In this document: one piece after another, positions 1-13,169 of the stretch
Layout of the letters: the number at the start of each line of letters is the position of its first letter
Numbering within the stretch: position 1 is the stretch's first letter
Assembly (NCBI GenBank): GCA_023078555.1
Contig: CM041201.1
Span: 2,053,713-2,117,712 of the forward strand
Reading direction: 5' to 3'
Length of the DNA stretch: 64,000 bases
Source: Ulva prolifera
Lineage: Eukaryota > Chlorophyta > Ulvophyceae > Ulvales > Ulvaceae
Notes under the pieces: model-generated
Seen by the model: only the letters and a program-made list of their open reading frames with translations
The model's database searches: none
Told to the model about the DNA's origin: nothing
Position numbers and translations under genes: made by a program

Positions 1-1712
1 AGGCCGTCATGACTGCATGCTTCCTTCGGTTGTCATGCATCGTGTTGCTTCACAAAGCGACAGAGGTGGCATTCTCCATGTGCTGGCGGTGAATCATTGA
101 GGCTGTGCCCCTGTGAGCCCAAGAGGGCTGCACCTTGCCATGACCTACGGGTGACATACATGATGTAGGCTGCCGTGCACAATTTAGACCAAATTTGTAT
201 GTATGCGTGATTTCATAGACCTGGGACCTCGGGTTCTTTGTCCCCTGAAATGCGCATGGAGAATCTGGCATTTGATCTGCTGACAGCATCTGTATGTTCC
301 TCATAGGCCTGGGCTATGGTGCTCTCGTGAAGTCGTGCAGACAATGGGCACTCACACGGCTTGCTGTTGCTGGACAGAACACATGCTGGAGGCTCTGCAG
401 CTTGTGTCTTTGTGTTTTGCTTGCGTGCATTTGAGATGTCGGTGTTCATGCTGGGACCTCCAGGCACCTTGTGCAGGTTGTGTCGAAGATCAGGCCTGAT
501 CATGCATCTGTGGAACCAAGGTGTGGCGAGAGGACTCTGCAGCAGCACCCTTGGCGTTTTTAGAGATCATACACACATAGCATTTGGTATGATGATGTTG
601 GGACGCGCCGCTGCACTTGGGTCAGACCTTTCTATGAGGCAGGTCTGGGGCAGCTCTTGGACCGCAGGTCACACCAGCATGGCTAAGTCTCGTTAAGGAC
701 ACTAGCCCTTCATATGGCAATGATGATGGCGGGCAGGACAGGGCAAATCATGGAACCGGTTGACGCGTTCACAAGATGTTCCGAACATACTGCAGGCAGG
801 CCTGTGGGTTTGGCACACTGCACTGTGATGACAGTTGATCATAGCATTTATGCAGCTGCGGTGTATCTGCAGCAGGGTGTGTGACTGCAGGCCACCCACT
901 TGCGGACTACTTCCCTGCTGGTAAAGGTAAATATGGGTTCACACGGGTGTATCTCGCAGGGGACATTGACAACACAGGAGGCGTATCCTTGAGAGGACCA
1001 TGGCACCTCTGAATACACGGGACCACATAACGACGGTTGTGCATCTGGGTGCTGCATTGCACAGTTATCCACTCGTCGGTGCACTTTGACCACCTTGACT
1101 TGGTTCCCTCTGCTCACAGCACGAACAAGTGCACCACAGTAGACGCACATGTGTGCACAGCTGGAAAGCCAGATGCGTGTGACACAAGTCTGGATGTGTG
1201 CCGCATGATTGGGGTGCTGGACGAGTATACGATAGCCATGCCCGCACAAACGGGTGTGTTACCCCAGCGACCACAGAACGAGCCAGCGCGGGTACTCAAG
1301 GCGCCACTGTGTGTGTGTGCTGGTGTGTGGGTGTGTGCTTGGCGGTCTGCGGATCTGTGTCGCTTGCTACGCCGGTGATGGGTGAGATGTTCGTGGGTGT
1401 CTTGGTGTTTGCTTCGTCTGCTTGCTCCTTTCGCGGTGCTGCCCGACTTGCTGCCTTTGTCCTTGTAACTCAAGGCGCCACTGACGGTGACTGTGTTCCG
1501 GCACGGCGTTATCCTACTACACTGCTTTACGTCTATTTCAGCGATAGTTTGCTGACCGCTGCAGCGCGCTGTCTGTGATGTTGGGAGTCATGTGGCGAGC
1601 GCTTGCGACGGGATTCACTCTCTTTGCCCCCAAACGACTTGCCCCAGTCAGGGCTTGCGGAATTCTGTAGAAGTTCCGATAAAACTGAAATTTTCGAAAT
1701 GATCTCCGCTGC
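1..1712. other. No gene supported; 5' flank of the K+ channel gene
   Basis: Open frames here are short, overlap on both strands and match no family I recognise. The stretch has TG/GT-rich runs (about 1308-1340) and CATGCA words like other spacers in the window. It probably holds the promoter and 5' UTR of the channel gene starting at 1713. No TATA box or other element can be fixed with confidence. Confidence 0.5.
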
Positions 1713-4700
1713 ATGATGCCGGTCACCGGCGTGATGAATTCGTCAGGCACAGACCAAGTCGTTTCAACGGTCGGAGGCATTCTTGATGAACCCGCAAGCA
1801 CTAGCCCCATACAGTTTGAATCACGTCCTATCATGCCTTCAGCTCAATCGGACGGGACCGGATCTCGCCGCATACTGGGCCCTCTGTCGTCGACCGTCGC
1901 GAGAGGAAGCGTTAGCCTGAATCCAGGCACGCTGAAGCTCCAACACAGCGTATCAACCTTACGTGCAGGATCTACCAGTAACAAACTAACTAACATGTCG
2001 ATGTCTGCTGTGAGCTCCCATCTGCAGATGTCCTTCATTCAAAGCATGCCTGTCAACGATTCTTCCACAGCGACTCGAGAGGACAGCGATGCCAGCATTG
2101 GCAGCAACGTGATTGCGCGGCAGCCACAGGACCGCAGGTGTTCGAGTGAAAGTAATTCTTTTTCATTGTGCGATCCCTATCCCTGATGGCTTGGTACATG
2201 TAGCCGATGTATGCTTGGCAGAGGCGCATGCAAGCGACTGTCTCACCACAAAGAGGTGCTCAGCGATCGGTAGACCTTGCAAGTCAACGGAGTGGCGGTG
2301 ATCATCTATCTGAGCTCACAGGGCATCTGCAAGGGTGCCAATGTCGCAGCATATCTCATAGTTGCTCGGCACACAGGCAAGGCTCTTTCGGCTGTGACAG
2401 TGCTGACTGTCAAAGCCGCAGTCATACATGTGCAACAAGGACACGGTGCGATGTGCAGGCTCAGGCCAGTGCCAGCAACCCTTCGAAGAGTGTTCTTCGA
2501 TGTGCTGCATGAAGATCGCCTGCCCGACAGCACCATCAGGCGTGTCTGGGACGCTGTTCTTTGCATCTCACTCCTGATCACTGCGATCTACATGCCCTAC
2601 ACCATCTCCTTCGTGGACCTCGACGTCAACGGCCTGTTCTCGGATGGCTTCTTCATCACTGGCGTCTTGCTCGACCTTTCTTGGCTCTGGGAAATGTTCA
2701 TGGAGACACGGTGCTTGCCTGCCTCCTCTCTCCAGGCCGCCCCTGGCATAGTGGAAACAACTTGCACACAGTGCTTCGCATTTCCGGAAGTCGGGTCGCG
2801 AATGTTCTCATACCTCCTGATGTGTCGTGATCCCTGATGCTTTCCATCTGCAGTGCCGTTGGTCTGAGCATCGGTTGGCACAGCATGTCTCGCTCTGTGC
2901 TCCCAAGCATTCCATCGCATTATACATCACAATTACCATGTAGACTATGTCCATGTTCTTGTCACAGAACGTGGCAGAGGCCACTGGTCAGCAATCATAG
3001 CCTCGCGGCTCTTGTGCTACAACTCGACAACAACTTTGGTGCAGCAGGTAGCATCGCAGCTCCTGAAAAAAGCCACACCACAGACGTCACCCATGTCAGA
3101 GTAATGCCAAGGCACCCAAGCCACACAACGCCACTTCCCGGCCTCCCACCTCATTTGCCATTAGCCAGCGCTGCTGGTTGCCCATAGCTAACAGCGCCCA
3201 AGCACTGGCACATATAGCAACATTGCAAAGCTGCTTGAAAGTTCATCGATCGATTGCAAATGTGCAGCAGGTTTGTGCGCTCATGCGCAATCGAGTGCAC
3301 TTGTTTTCAACCTGTGGTCATGAGCCTCGGGCCTATCACTGCCCTGACCCACCGACACAATTCAGGAAGGCGTACGCAGATGGCGATGGCAATGAGGTCG
3401 CCTGCCGGCGCCACATCATGGCCTCGTACGCCCAGAGCAGGCTCCTGCTGGACGTGCTCGCCGCGGTCCCGTTCCACTACGTGGACCTGTTTTATGCTGG
3501 CTCCTCGTCATCTGACAGTGCCATCATCAGGCTGATCCGACTCATGAGGCACGACCCCCCTCCTCATGGCCCACAGCCGGCCCCTATGCCACCAGTGTTC
3601 GTGCCACAGTACATGGGTCCAATGGGTTGAGGATGGGTTACAAGCTACCCCCTCCGTTTCAGGAGGTCGTGGGTTCGATTCTGCGTGCGCTTTGGGGAAT
3701 CGAAACGGCCGTACGTGACCACCTCGCTTAGCACAGGAGGCGGCCCTGTGAGTTGCGTACGGTCGTCTGAGGGGGGTTTCCAGGTGGTTTACCCCTTCGG
3801 CATATGTGGTCCCATTCATTCGGAGTTGTTAATGTCCAATAGGATACGGCTCAGTTAATTCAGATTTACTTTACTTTTACTTTACATAGGTATGCATGAC
3901 AGCGTTGCGATGTCCACAGGACATTGACAACAAACCAGAGCTACGGTGACATGTTCTGGTGTATCATAATGTGCCTGTCCTGTCATGCGGTTTTCCTCGT
4001 CTTGTTTTGTCTTCTCAGTCAACAATGGGGCCGCAACGAGCTGCGGCGGAGGCTCCCATTGACGGCGCGACAACGCCCCCCGCGGTCGTGGTGCCACCGC
4101 ACCCTCGCAGCGCAGACCCAGCAGCATCCGCGCCGGACGTGGACGCAACAGCCTCGGGCCCGCCTGCAGGGTGTGCAAGCTGCTGCGGCTGCTGCGGCTG
4201 TGGCGGCCAAACAGCGTGCTGCGCTGCCTGCGCGGCACGCTCGGCCGCGCGCTGTGGTCGCTGCTGCGCACAGTCGGCCTCGCGCTGCTCATCCTGCACA
4301 TGCTGGCCTGCACATTCCACTGGGTGGCCGCCCGCCGCATGGGCGGCGCCGCCGGCGCGGCGGGTGGGGGCAGCGCGGGCGCCGCTGCAGCCACAGTGGG
4401 GGCTCCAGTGGAGGGCTACGTGCACTCGTGGGGGGAGGAGGAGACGTGGCTTGAGGCGTACCAGCTGCAGAGCGCCAGCAGCGCTGTCAGGTGTGTTGCG
4501 TCAGCGCGCGGATGCCGGCCTGCTGGCACTGCTGTATCATCACCTTGTCTGGGGGGAGTACGTTCCGCGTGGGGGGGCATGTGCTTTCTGCCGTCAGATG
4601 GTGGCAGCGCTGGTGGATGGGCATGGTGGGGCTGGCGGGTGTGGCTCGAGGTCACAGGCTCTGTGCAGCGCAATGGGTTGCAGAGATCAAGCAGCCAGCT

Positions 4701-7700
4701 GGGCGAATGAGAAATATGTAGCACCATGCCGCCGGTCCAGCTGATGTTGCGGGTCTCGGATTCCCAGCACACGAATCGGTGGTCCCAGGGGGGGGGCTTT
4801 GGGATCTCGTCCCGTTACAGCCGTCACCAAACACAAAATTGGCTGCTGATGTGCTGCTGCTGCTGTGCAGGTATCTGGTGTCTATGTACTGGGCTCTCGC
4901 CACACTCACCACGACCGGTGCGGGCCCCATGTAGAATGCCAATGGCAACATGCATGCCGAGTGGCCGTCCCGTGCGGCCGCCCTCCTGTGCCCCCACCGC
5001 TGCTTGGGACCCTCCCCGTCCATCCTGGCCCCTTCTCTGCGCTGGCCCCGCCGTGACGACGCCGGGAGGAGGGGGCCCGGCCGCTGGCTCGCATGCTGCG
5101 CCGGGATGGGCTGTGCCGGGCTGTGTCGCAGGCAGATTGTATGCGGCAGCTGCGGGCCTTTTGTATGTCGTGGCGTGCGCTTGAGCCGCTGCAGCGGCAA
5201 ATGGCTCGGCAGTGTGATGCACGCGGCCAAGCGGCTGTACATGTGTTGCAGTGCTACCTCGTTGGGCCCGTTCACGTAGAACCGGAATGCCAAGCGGCTC
5301 CGTGGGTTTTATTCCAGGATGGCAGCCCTAGAAATGCTGCAAAGCGACCCAACACTGGTGTGGTGCGCGCAGGGTTCGGGGACGTGACGGCGCGCACGCG
5401 GCACGAGGTCTGGGTCGCGTGCCTCGCCATGGTCCTCGGCCTCACGATCTTCTCCTACTTTGTCAGTTCCTTCGCGTCGGCGGTGAAGCTCATCAACTCG
5501 CACGCGAACAAGGTCGCCGGCATCAATCAGGTGCGCCACCGCCATCGGCGCGCCGGAGGGGCCCGCGGGTCCGAACTGCAAAATTCGCTGCGGATGCTCC
5601 TGCAAAACGCACCCCGGAGGGGCAGAGCCGCTGCTGGGAGCTGTGCAGGGCCCACCGGGGCGGCAGGCGGGGCTGTGCTGCCGCATCCCGACGTGAGCAC
5701 CAACACGACGCCACGGGGCGCAGTGCCCTGCATCACAGCCTGACCGTGTCAAACACGTGACGAACACCGCATTGCCATCATCCGCGTACGTAGACGGCCA
5801 CACCGTACATCCCTCATCCATGCATGCACATCTCGCCGCGGCGCTCCACCCTGCTCGTGCTCCCACACCAACATCGCCGCACCCTGAGGTCGCTCACATG
5901 TACGCCACCCCCGCATGCGTGCGTGCAGGCGGCGGACACGTTTGTGCGCGCGCACCGCTTCTCGCCACAGCTGCAGGGCCGCGTGCGCGCCTACTACGCG
6001 CACGTGGCCGCGCAGGACCTCCTCACCGCGGAGGAGCGCTGCCTGGAACGGCTGTCGCCGGAGCTGCGGGAGGACGTGCTGCTCTCGATGTACCACGACC
6101 TGCTGCAGAGCATGCCCTTCTTCGCGGAGAAGTCGACGGCGTTCATGCTGCACGTCGTGCAGGTGCTCGACACTCTCGTCGTGCCGCCGGCGGAGCTCCT
6201 CGTGTCTGCGGTGCGCCCCTGGCTGCCCCTGTGCCCGTGTCGCGCCGCTGGGGCGTCGCATGAGCACGAGGCATCATTGCATGTCAGGAACACCAGAATA
6301 GACAACGCGGCATTGTGGCTGTGCGGCTGGTGTCTTGCTGCTGCAGACCAGCCGGGAACAGGATTTCTGCGTGTTTCGGGAGCTGGTCCAGGTGCTGCCA
6401 GGGCCGTGCGCCGACGGCGCGATTGGGAGCCGGGCACGGGACGAGCCCACAGCCTCAAAAGAGAGCCCACAGCCTCAATCAATCAATTAGCACATTAGCA
6501 CTTCTGATCAAGGCCCGTAACCAGTGTCCCCGTGAGAAGAGAACACCGCTTGTCAGGTCGTTTCCAGGCGCGCCGATGGGCCTTGGATGGCACCCCTGAC
6601 GCCGCGTAGCGTGTGTGTGCAGGGCGAGATGTGTGACAGCATGTTCTTTGTGAGCTACGGCACCCTCGCCCGCGTCGTGCCGCACGACGCGGTGGAGTTT
6701 GATGACTGCGTCACGGCGGCCCGCGTCGCACACCTCAACGGCCGCGGCCCCGGCAGCTTCGCGCATGGCACCCTTGGCCGCAGCTCCCACGTGCGGCCCC
6801 ACCACCTCACTCCGGCATCACTATTCTGCTCTGTGTGGCCCCTGGCTGAGGTTTGGCCGAGGTAGTATACCACTGATGTCAGATGATTATTGACGCCGCA
6901 AGGCAGGGTGTGTCAGGTGTGGTCGCGACCCCAACAAGCGACACAGAGAACAGCGCCTGCAGCCTCCGGCCCTTCCACCGCAGAGCGCGGGCGCGTCAGC
7001 CGCCCACCGCTGCCCCTCAACCGCTTGTGACAAACCTGATAAGACAGAAGCCCGTCCGTCTCTCCAAGCGGCGCAGTTTCTCACCCGTGGCCCGGTGTGA
7101 TAGCAGTTTCGGCGTGACAACAGACCGGCGCGATGCGGAGCGTGGTGCAGGAGGCTGACGTGCGGCCAGATGCGCTGCTGCCGGGCGTGCCGCCGGCGCT
7201 GTACACCGTCACGGGGGCGTACACGGACGGGGACTACTTCGGGGCGGAGGCGTGCATCCTGCAGGTGCCGTCGGCGGAGGCCGTCGTCGCCCGCAGCTTC
7301 TGCAAGTGCGCCCGCCTGCCCGGCGCCGCCCTCGACGCCATCCTCGAGCTCTTCCCCGAGTACCTGCCGAGCCCCGAGGGTGCGCGCCCGCCCTGCGGCG
7401 GACATGCATGGGGTGCATGCATGTTCAGAATGTTTGGTGGAGAGAGTACTTTGCTGTATCTATCTGTCAGGCGGGCGGTGTGTGGGACTCGGGGCTGAAT
7501 GTGTGGTGCGTGCATGTTCCGCATGCGGGTGGCGCCGGCCGGCTGCGTGGTGCACCCTGTGGTCCATCGGATGGTGTCCTGGTGCGCCACAGACGCCGGC
7601 GCCGTGCGCAGCAAGTCAATTCTGGTGAAGCTGCAGCCACGCTCGCGAATGCCAGCTTTTGCCCACGTTGGGGACAGGCAGTGACTCTGAGTCTGCTTGT

Positions 7701-8977
7701 GTAAGGACCTGTTTGCGGTGCAAGCTTCAGAATATCATTTATCTCCAGGGTCTTTTGAGCTGTGTCCGGCTGTCGCAACGCGCGACCGCAGGGCCTGCTG
7801 CCTGTAGGTGACACTTCTCCCCCGGCCGCAGGCCCCTCGAAGCAGCACTCCGGCTGCCCAACAGCGCACGGCCCGGCTGCTCAAACGCAGCAGGAGCCCA
7901 GTCAGCAGATACGCGTCAGCATGGGCGCCCCGCCTCCTCGCCACCTCGACGCTGCAGCACCCGCCGCATCGACCATCACACCATACAGCCCCTCGGCGTC
8001 CCTGGGCCTGCCTGTCGCACGCATGAGCAGCGCCGCCATGGACACCGAGGCGGCTTCGGGCACACTGCATGCGCGCTCCTTACGTGCGGCCGTGGCCGGC
8101 GGCGTGTCAGCAGTGGTGCACTGCGATGTTGGAGCCGCAGAGGCGGGGGCGGACGGCCCGCATGAGGCGCCGCGTCGGTGGTGGGGAGGGTTCAGTATGC
8201 GGCGGAGCCGCCGGGTGCAGGGGAGCGGCGCGACGGCCGGGGCGGGCGTGTCCCGCCGCCTCAGCGATCTCAGCGTGGCCAGCAGCGTGGCTAGCATGCA
8301 GCCTGACCGTGCAGGAAGGCAGCAGGAGCGTGGCGCGTCGGCAGCAGCGGGCACAGGTGGAGCTCATCAGTGTACATATGCATGCGCAGGGGGGAGGAGG
8401 CGGGTGTTGTGGCCAATGTCCTGGAATGCGAATTACATGCAGTCCAGCCGCAGAGTTACGCCTGCTCGTAATTGACCAGAGCATGAGCATGGTTGTCGGT
8501 GAGAAGGTCGTATTTGCTGTGAGGTGTTCATGCCGGCAGGAGACTGGCACATGCAATGCAGAGGCATCGGTGGAGCGCGGCAACGCGGCAGCGGGCAACC
8601 TCCTGGCGATGGTGAAGCAGGCGCAGCAAGCACAGCAGGACGCACACAGCAGCGGCAGCAGCAGCTGCAGCGGCAGCAGCAGCATCAGCCAGAGCCCGAG
8701 CCACGGCATCGACCAGCTGCTGATGATCAAACGCGCCGCGATCGACTCGGGCATGGCGCCCGCCGCCAGCGGGGGCGCCGCGTCGCTGCGGCGCGGCTCG
8801 CGGCCCGGCCTGGCGTCGTGGTCTGCCGCGGCAGATCGGCTGCCGCAGGTGGGCTCGGCCCCGGCCGAGGCGAGGCCGCGCAGCAGCGCGAGCGCGTCGC
8901 AGCTGCAGTCTCAGATCCTGCAGCTGTTTGCCGAGGCGAAGAGTGTAAAGGAGGCGGGTACGCGGCCGCCGCCGTGA
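1713..8977 (+). CDS. KCNH/EAG-like voltage-gated K+ channel with cyclic-nucleotide-binding-homology domain
   Basis: Exons: 1713-2137, 2459-2710, 3366-3548, 4170-4490, 4871-4917, 5373-5530, 5929-6210, 6623-6790, 7124-7379, 7832-8356, 8562-8977. All phases agree and give about 1010 residues. S1 lies near residues 169-190 and S2 near 200-224. S3 includes LLLDVLAAVPFHYVDLF. S4 has a basic residue every third position (RLIRLMRVCKLLRLLR, split across exons 3 and 4). S5 is near 310-336. The pore reads YWALATLTTTGFGDVTA, so the filter is GFGD. S6, a C-linker and a CNBD-like fold (GDYFGAEACIL) follow. The arginine of the canonical phosphate-binding cassette is absent, and the stretch before LFPEY resembles the CNBHD of KCNH channels, so cyclic-nucleotide gating is doubtful. 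The long C-tail is Ser/Gln/Ala-rich. K+ selectivity is inferred from GFG. Alternative: plant KAT/AKT-type channel. The 1713 ATG opens a Ser/Thr-rich N-terminus and is the least certain boundary. Confidence 0.85.
3549..4169 (+). other. GC-AG intron in the channel gene
   Basis: Exon 3 ends ATGAG and is followed by GCACGA, not GT. Joining it to the acceptor GCCTGCAG at 4169 keeps phase and rebuilds an unbroken S4 helix with Arg/Lys every third residue. No GT donor nearby gives that result. The intron carries a SINE. Confidence 0.75.
3609..3890 (+). mobile_element. tRNA-derived SINE, copy 1 (inside channel intron)
   Basis: The head has an A-box-like TGGGTTGAGGATGG (3623-3636) and a B box GGTTCGATTC (3672-3681), 49 bp apart, as in a tRNA-type pol III promoter. 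An anticodon-arm-like CCTCC/GGAGG stem lies between them. A unique body follows and the element ends in a TTTACTTTACTTTTACTTTACA tail-like repeat (about 3865-3888). A second copy, clearly alike along its whole length, lies at 39845-40107 in reverse orientation, which marks a dispersed repeat. I could not define target-site duplications. Confidence 0.75.
5285..5363 (+). repeat. Short dispersed intronic repeat, copy 1
   Basis: It lies in channel intron 5. It shares the core AATGCTGCAAAGCGACCCAA and its flanks with 13925-14003 in the first intron of L-galactose dehydrogenase, in the same orientation. The core is near-identical and the flanks are more diverged. It is probably a fragment of a dispersed element; its class is unknown. 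Confidence 0.6.
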
Positions 8978-10334
8978 CCTGCGCCGCCGTGACCGCGGCC
9001 GCCCGCCACACGTACACCGATTCCGCGCACTGGTCTTGTGTCACGGACGACCCCGTGCAAGGGCAGGTGGTGCTTCTGTGAGGGAGTGTCACACTATGCA
9101 TGGGGCAGATGCATTGGGCGGAGCGATGCAGCAGGTGGCGACTGTCCGAGTCGGTGCTTACAAGTTTGGCCATCATGCATGGGTGCCAGGAACACATTCT
9201 GAGCTCAGTGGGGGCTTGACTACTAGTGTGGCGGATTTGGCGGCCCTCTTGTGTTAACTGAGGTCGCCCTGGGCGTGACTGTGGAGCACTGGTCATTATG
9301 GAAATCTGGTGGCTGCTCCTTCTGGATGCAGCTTGGGGCAGTGCCTTGCCATGGCACAAGCAGGCAGCCTGGAAGAGTTTGGGTCGGTGGCGCGCCACGG
9401 CGTCATCATGAGAGAGATGGGCGCTGAGTTGGCGGCGCTGGTCTCATGTGGAATGTCTGATCGCTGCCGACAGGCGGCGTTGGGTGTACAATGGCCTGTG
9501 CAAGCGTCATACTTGGATTGTGGGATGTTCACGATATGGACTGTGGAGTCAATCCGCGCACGGACAAAATTATGCCATGGTGTAATCGGAATTTGTGTGG
9601 GAATATGGGTCGGTGTAGCGCTGCGACTGCACCCTTGCTGCCTTCCCGTGGACAATATGCAGGCACACAGCAGCCACCAAGCTGTGGTGAGTGTCGTTTA
9701 TGAGCAAGAGAGTAAGCTCATCAGGTGTAGACTGACGCAACAGGCTGAAATTTTGGAACGACATCGGAACAAATGTTGAATCAACATGGCCGACTGGATA
9801 GCAAGCTGCAGTCTCCAAGCACCGATTCTGACGCCGCCCGCATTCCAAGCGGACAAGTGCATGTCCTGACATCAATCACGCGGCCCACAAATGTTCATGA
9901 TCAGTTTGGCATGACTACATTGATCCCCATGAAGACCACGTCCGATGGGGCAGATCCATGGCTCGTATACCCTACACATGCAGACCCTGCACATCTGCGT
10001 GCCTACCCGCACCAGCCCCAGCAACCCTGCCGAGGCTCCGCCGGCGAGTGTGAGGACACGATTGCAGCTACACACCCCACCACCCATGCTCGCGAGCAGT
10101 CAGCGCTACCTTGTACAAAGCACTGATCGAGCATTTGAAATGGCAATCCGAACTGAAAAGGCCTAGGTAGCTACACGCCGACGCCATGCAGTGCCCGACC
10201 CAGCTCTGTTTGTGTACCTGCCACGCAACCTCGCCCCAGACTCTCGGGGCACGCCAGATTGTCATCGCTCTCACTCACCAGGCCCCCGCCCCCGAGTAGA
10301 ACAAAAAATATATAAGATATCAACAGGGGCTGTG
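8978..10334. other. Spacer between convergent genes; no gene supported
   Basis: This holds the 3' ends of the K+ channel (+) and the epimerase (-). One 156-codon frame at 9309-9779 (+) has no recognisable domain, splice context or bias that sets it apart from chance, so I do not call it. Confidence 0.5.
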
Positions 10335-12642
10335 TCACGCCTCCTGCGCGGCGATCGCGGCCAGCCCCTCCCTGTAGCTTGGATACGCCAGCTCCCACCC
10401 CAGCACCCGCTTCGCCTTTGCATTGCTCACGCGCTTCTCCCCCCGGCCGCTCCCACCCGCAGCACCGCCGCCCGCACCGGCCCCCGGCTGCCCCTCACCC
10501 ACCGTGTCCACAGGTGGTCCGCTCGCCTGTGTCGCCGGGGGGCCGGCGGCTACAGCGGTGCGGGACGGTGGTGCAGGGGGAGCACTGCGAGCTGCGCTTG
10601 AGTTTGTGATTCCGAGGAGGTGTGTGGCGTGGGCCATTGCGGTGGCGCGGCCGGTGCAGTCGTCGTCGACGAGGTTGAACACCTCCCCAGGGGTCGGGCT
10701 GGCCATCGAGAGCAGCAGTGCCTGCACCCAACCACACATGAGCCCGCCCTGTGGAGCAGGTAGCAGCTTACATGTCACCGGCTACACGCAGGTGCTCAAT
10801 ACGTCCACATGGTAAGGCCTGTCGGCTCAGCTTCGCAAAATGCAGTCAGAGAACGCTCGGGAGGAGGCACGGCGACAGTACATAGCAGGCATCACCCAGG
10901 GTCTGCGGGCGTAGGGCACACAGTGGGGGGGGGGAGGCTGGCATGAACACACAGCTGCACTTGCGCGCGGGCCCTGTGGCCACTGCGTGTGGCACGGTTG
11001 CGCTTGACCGCAAGGCACAGCATGCTGCGCTGTTCATGGCGGGCGGGCTGATGTGTGCAGGGCTGGCAAGGGGGAGCATGAGGTTCTGGGACATGCCTGG
11101 GTGACGTCTGAGACGTTCACTCTCGCGGTGGTGGCCTGCTTTGCGCGCCTCCGCTGCCTGCTGCTACCTTCGCCCTGCAGCAGCTGTCTGCGGTTTTGAA
11201 ACAACATTGCATCATGCAGACGCTGGCACATGCTGCTCAAGGCTGGGCGATCTCAGGGAACCTCAGAAAACAAGCAGCACACGAGCGCTTGTCTACGTTT
11301 GTAGGTTTCGATTCAAGATGGCGCAGTCTTTTCGGTGAATGCGAGCGGTTTCTTGTGGTTGGAGAATGGTACAACGACATGCAGCCGCGCCAGGAGACTG
11401 TTGTGACTGGCGACATCAGGAACGTGGGCGTGCGGAGTCAAGGCGTTCAGTGGATCTATCACTATGACAAGGAACAGGGCAGGCACGTGTGATCGTCACC
11501 TGCACCTCCTTCCGGACTGCATTCAGAAGACTCCTGCCTGGCCCATAGATCCCTGCAGCGTCGCAGGCCTTCACTCAGGAGCCGCTTGGTCCCAGGAAGC
11601 TGCCACGTATGGCAGCGTCTGAACGTACAGGCTGAGCACAAACAAGCCACACACTACTGCTACGACAACTCCATGCAATTCCGCTGCTCTGCGTCAAGCA
11701 GCGCAGGAGCTTGCTACAGTTAAGCATGCTGCGATGTCTGGCAGGGATTACAGTGTGATGCGCACCTCCAAGGCGAAAGATGTGAACGGGTATACCATGG
11801 TCTCTGTACAACTGAAGCCATTGCTGCTCTGCTGCCATTCGAGCTTGAAGCTTTGGAGAGGTGGCCAGCAAAGGCGTCCTGCGACCAGGTAGACGACTCA
11901 GGCCTTCCCGTTGATGGTTATGAATCAATTACACCCAAGCGTGTGCATGACTGCTGATCGGGGAATGGCGTTGCAGAGTGCGTACTCCTCGTCCACCTCC
12001 TGCCCTTGCCAGTCTCCGTACACAGCAGTTGAGCTCAAGTAGCCCAGCCAAGTACAGTTCCCTTGTATGATGTCCTCCGCATGGACTGGCAGGACCTGCA
12101 CTGATGCACCAGGTCTGGTGGCGACCAGCTCCACATCCCTGAAGCTGTGGCTTGGGTTGAGAACGCCAAGGAAACTGCACACCTGATCGCACAGGCCTTC
12201 GATGTCGGGAGGTACACTAACGAGAACATGGCTTGAAGATCGGATCAGTGTCCTGTTGCTGCAGGGCGTCAACCGATTGCCACCTGGTGCCACACCAGCA
12301 GTGCACGGTGATGCGCAAGCCGGAGCTGCGTGTATGTCCTGTTATGTGAACGATAGCTTTGGGATATTACCTGACTGGGTGGTCTAGTCCATCGAATTGT
12401 ACCACTTGCTGGCAAGAGGATGGCAAAGAGTCTGGTGACCGGCTTGTGACAGCAACAGGGCACTCGCTCCCAAGCGTTCTGCACAGATCAGCCACGCAGA
12501 ATCCCGATCCAAAGCAGAATAGACGCTCAATCGATGTATCATAGGCAGTAACTATGCAGCGCCTGTAGCGTGAAGAGCGACTTCGGGCTTGCCGTGGGAA
12601 CGGGGCACAACGCACGAGCGCGGTGCCTGTTGATGCACGCAT
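10335..12642 (-). CDS. Atypical SDR / NAD(P)-dependent epimerase-like protein, probably plastid-targeted
   Basis: Exons on the minus strand: 12642-12371, 12258-11986, 11878-11766, 11552-11500, 11174-11097, 10721-10335. Phases agree and give 391 residues. Residues 1-39 are Arg/Ser-rich and nearly free of acidic residues, like a chloroplast transit peptide. LFCFGSGF (about 41-48) is the Rossmann nucleotide-binding turn. GYLSSTAVYGDWQG (163-176) and IFRLGGIYGPGRS are hallmarks of the nucleoside-diphosphate-sugar epimerase-like atypical SDRs (YeeZ-like). GEVFNLVDDD and RVSNAKAKRVLGW close the fold. An unusual Gly/Ala/Pro-rich insertion sits between them in the last exon. The typical YxxxK pair is not evident, so catalysis and substrate are unknown. 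Intron 5 is GC-AG. Confidence 0.85.
10722..11096 (-). other. GC-AG intron in the epimerase gene
   Basis: Exon 5 ends ACCCAG followed by GCATGT; the acceptor is GGTGCAG. Splicing joins NVSDVTQ to ALLLSM in phase 0, matching the family's HVDDICQAL-type segment. No GT donor fits. Confidence 0.7.
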
Positions 12643-13169
12643 GTCCTAGTTCCTTTGGGGTGGCCACGCATCATGCACATTCAAGATGCGAGAATCCTTC
12701 AAAACTCACATGAACGTTCGTTTTGCTGCATTGCTGATTCGGCACGTGTGATTATCAGCAATGCATGGCTCGAGTTGCCGAACTGGCCGAGGACGGAGAT
12801 GGCCGAGACAATTCTCCGAGGGAAAACGTGCCGCGAGCATGCGGAAAAACAACATGTCTCCCGCAGTAGACGAAACGTGTCATTGCGAGCTTCGGCGTAC
12901 GGATAGATCAGTGCAGCCACTCCCTCGCTCCAGCTGTACCTGGCTGACGTGAAGGCCTGCACCACTGCAACCGTGTTAGCAAAAAGGCTCTTGAGTGTTT
13001 GAGTCTGTAGAAATTTACAAACTGAGCTTTTCAGCGACAGAATTGCGTGGTCCTGGCCCTGTGATACCTGCCGCGCTCAGCCAGCCGCGAGCCCAAACAA
13101 TAGCCATCCAGCTCCACCTGCCCCTCACCGCACGTCCCCGCCATCATCTGCTTCCCCGCCAGAGCATCG
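12643..13169. promoter_or_regulatory. Shared divergent promoter region (epimerase / L-galactose dehydrogenase)
   Basis: Only 527 bp separate the divergent start codons, so both promoters and 5' UTRs must fit here. Open frames inside it show no family resemblance. I see no convincing TATA box. Co-regulation is possible but is inference from layout only. Confidence 0.5.

Noticed and set aside
3664..3690. tRNA gene
   Set aside because: A and B boxes are present, but the acceptor stem and D arm do not fold as a functional tRNA, and the sequence continues into a repeated body; it is the head of a SINE.
8069..8977. Single 302-codon frame as a separate gene
   Set aside because: Only its last part (8562-8977) is used, as the final exon of the K+ channel; the upstream part is intron and the shadow of exon 10.
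9309..9779. 156-codon frame (+) after the channel gene
   Set aside because: No domain; such lengths occur by chance many times in this window.
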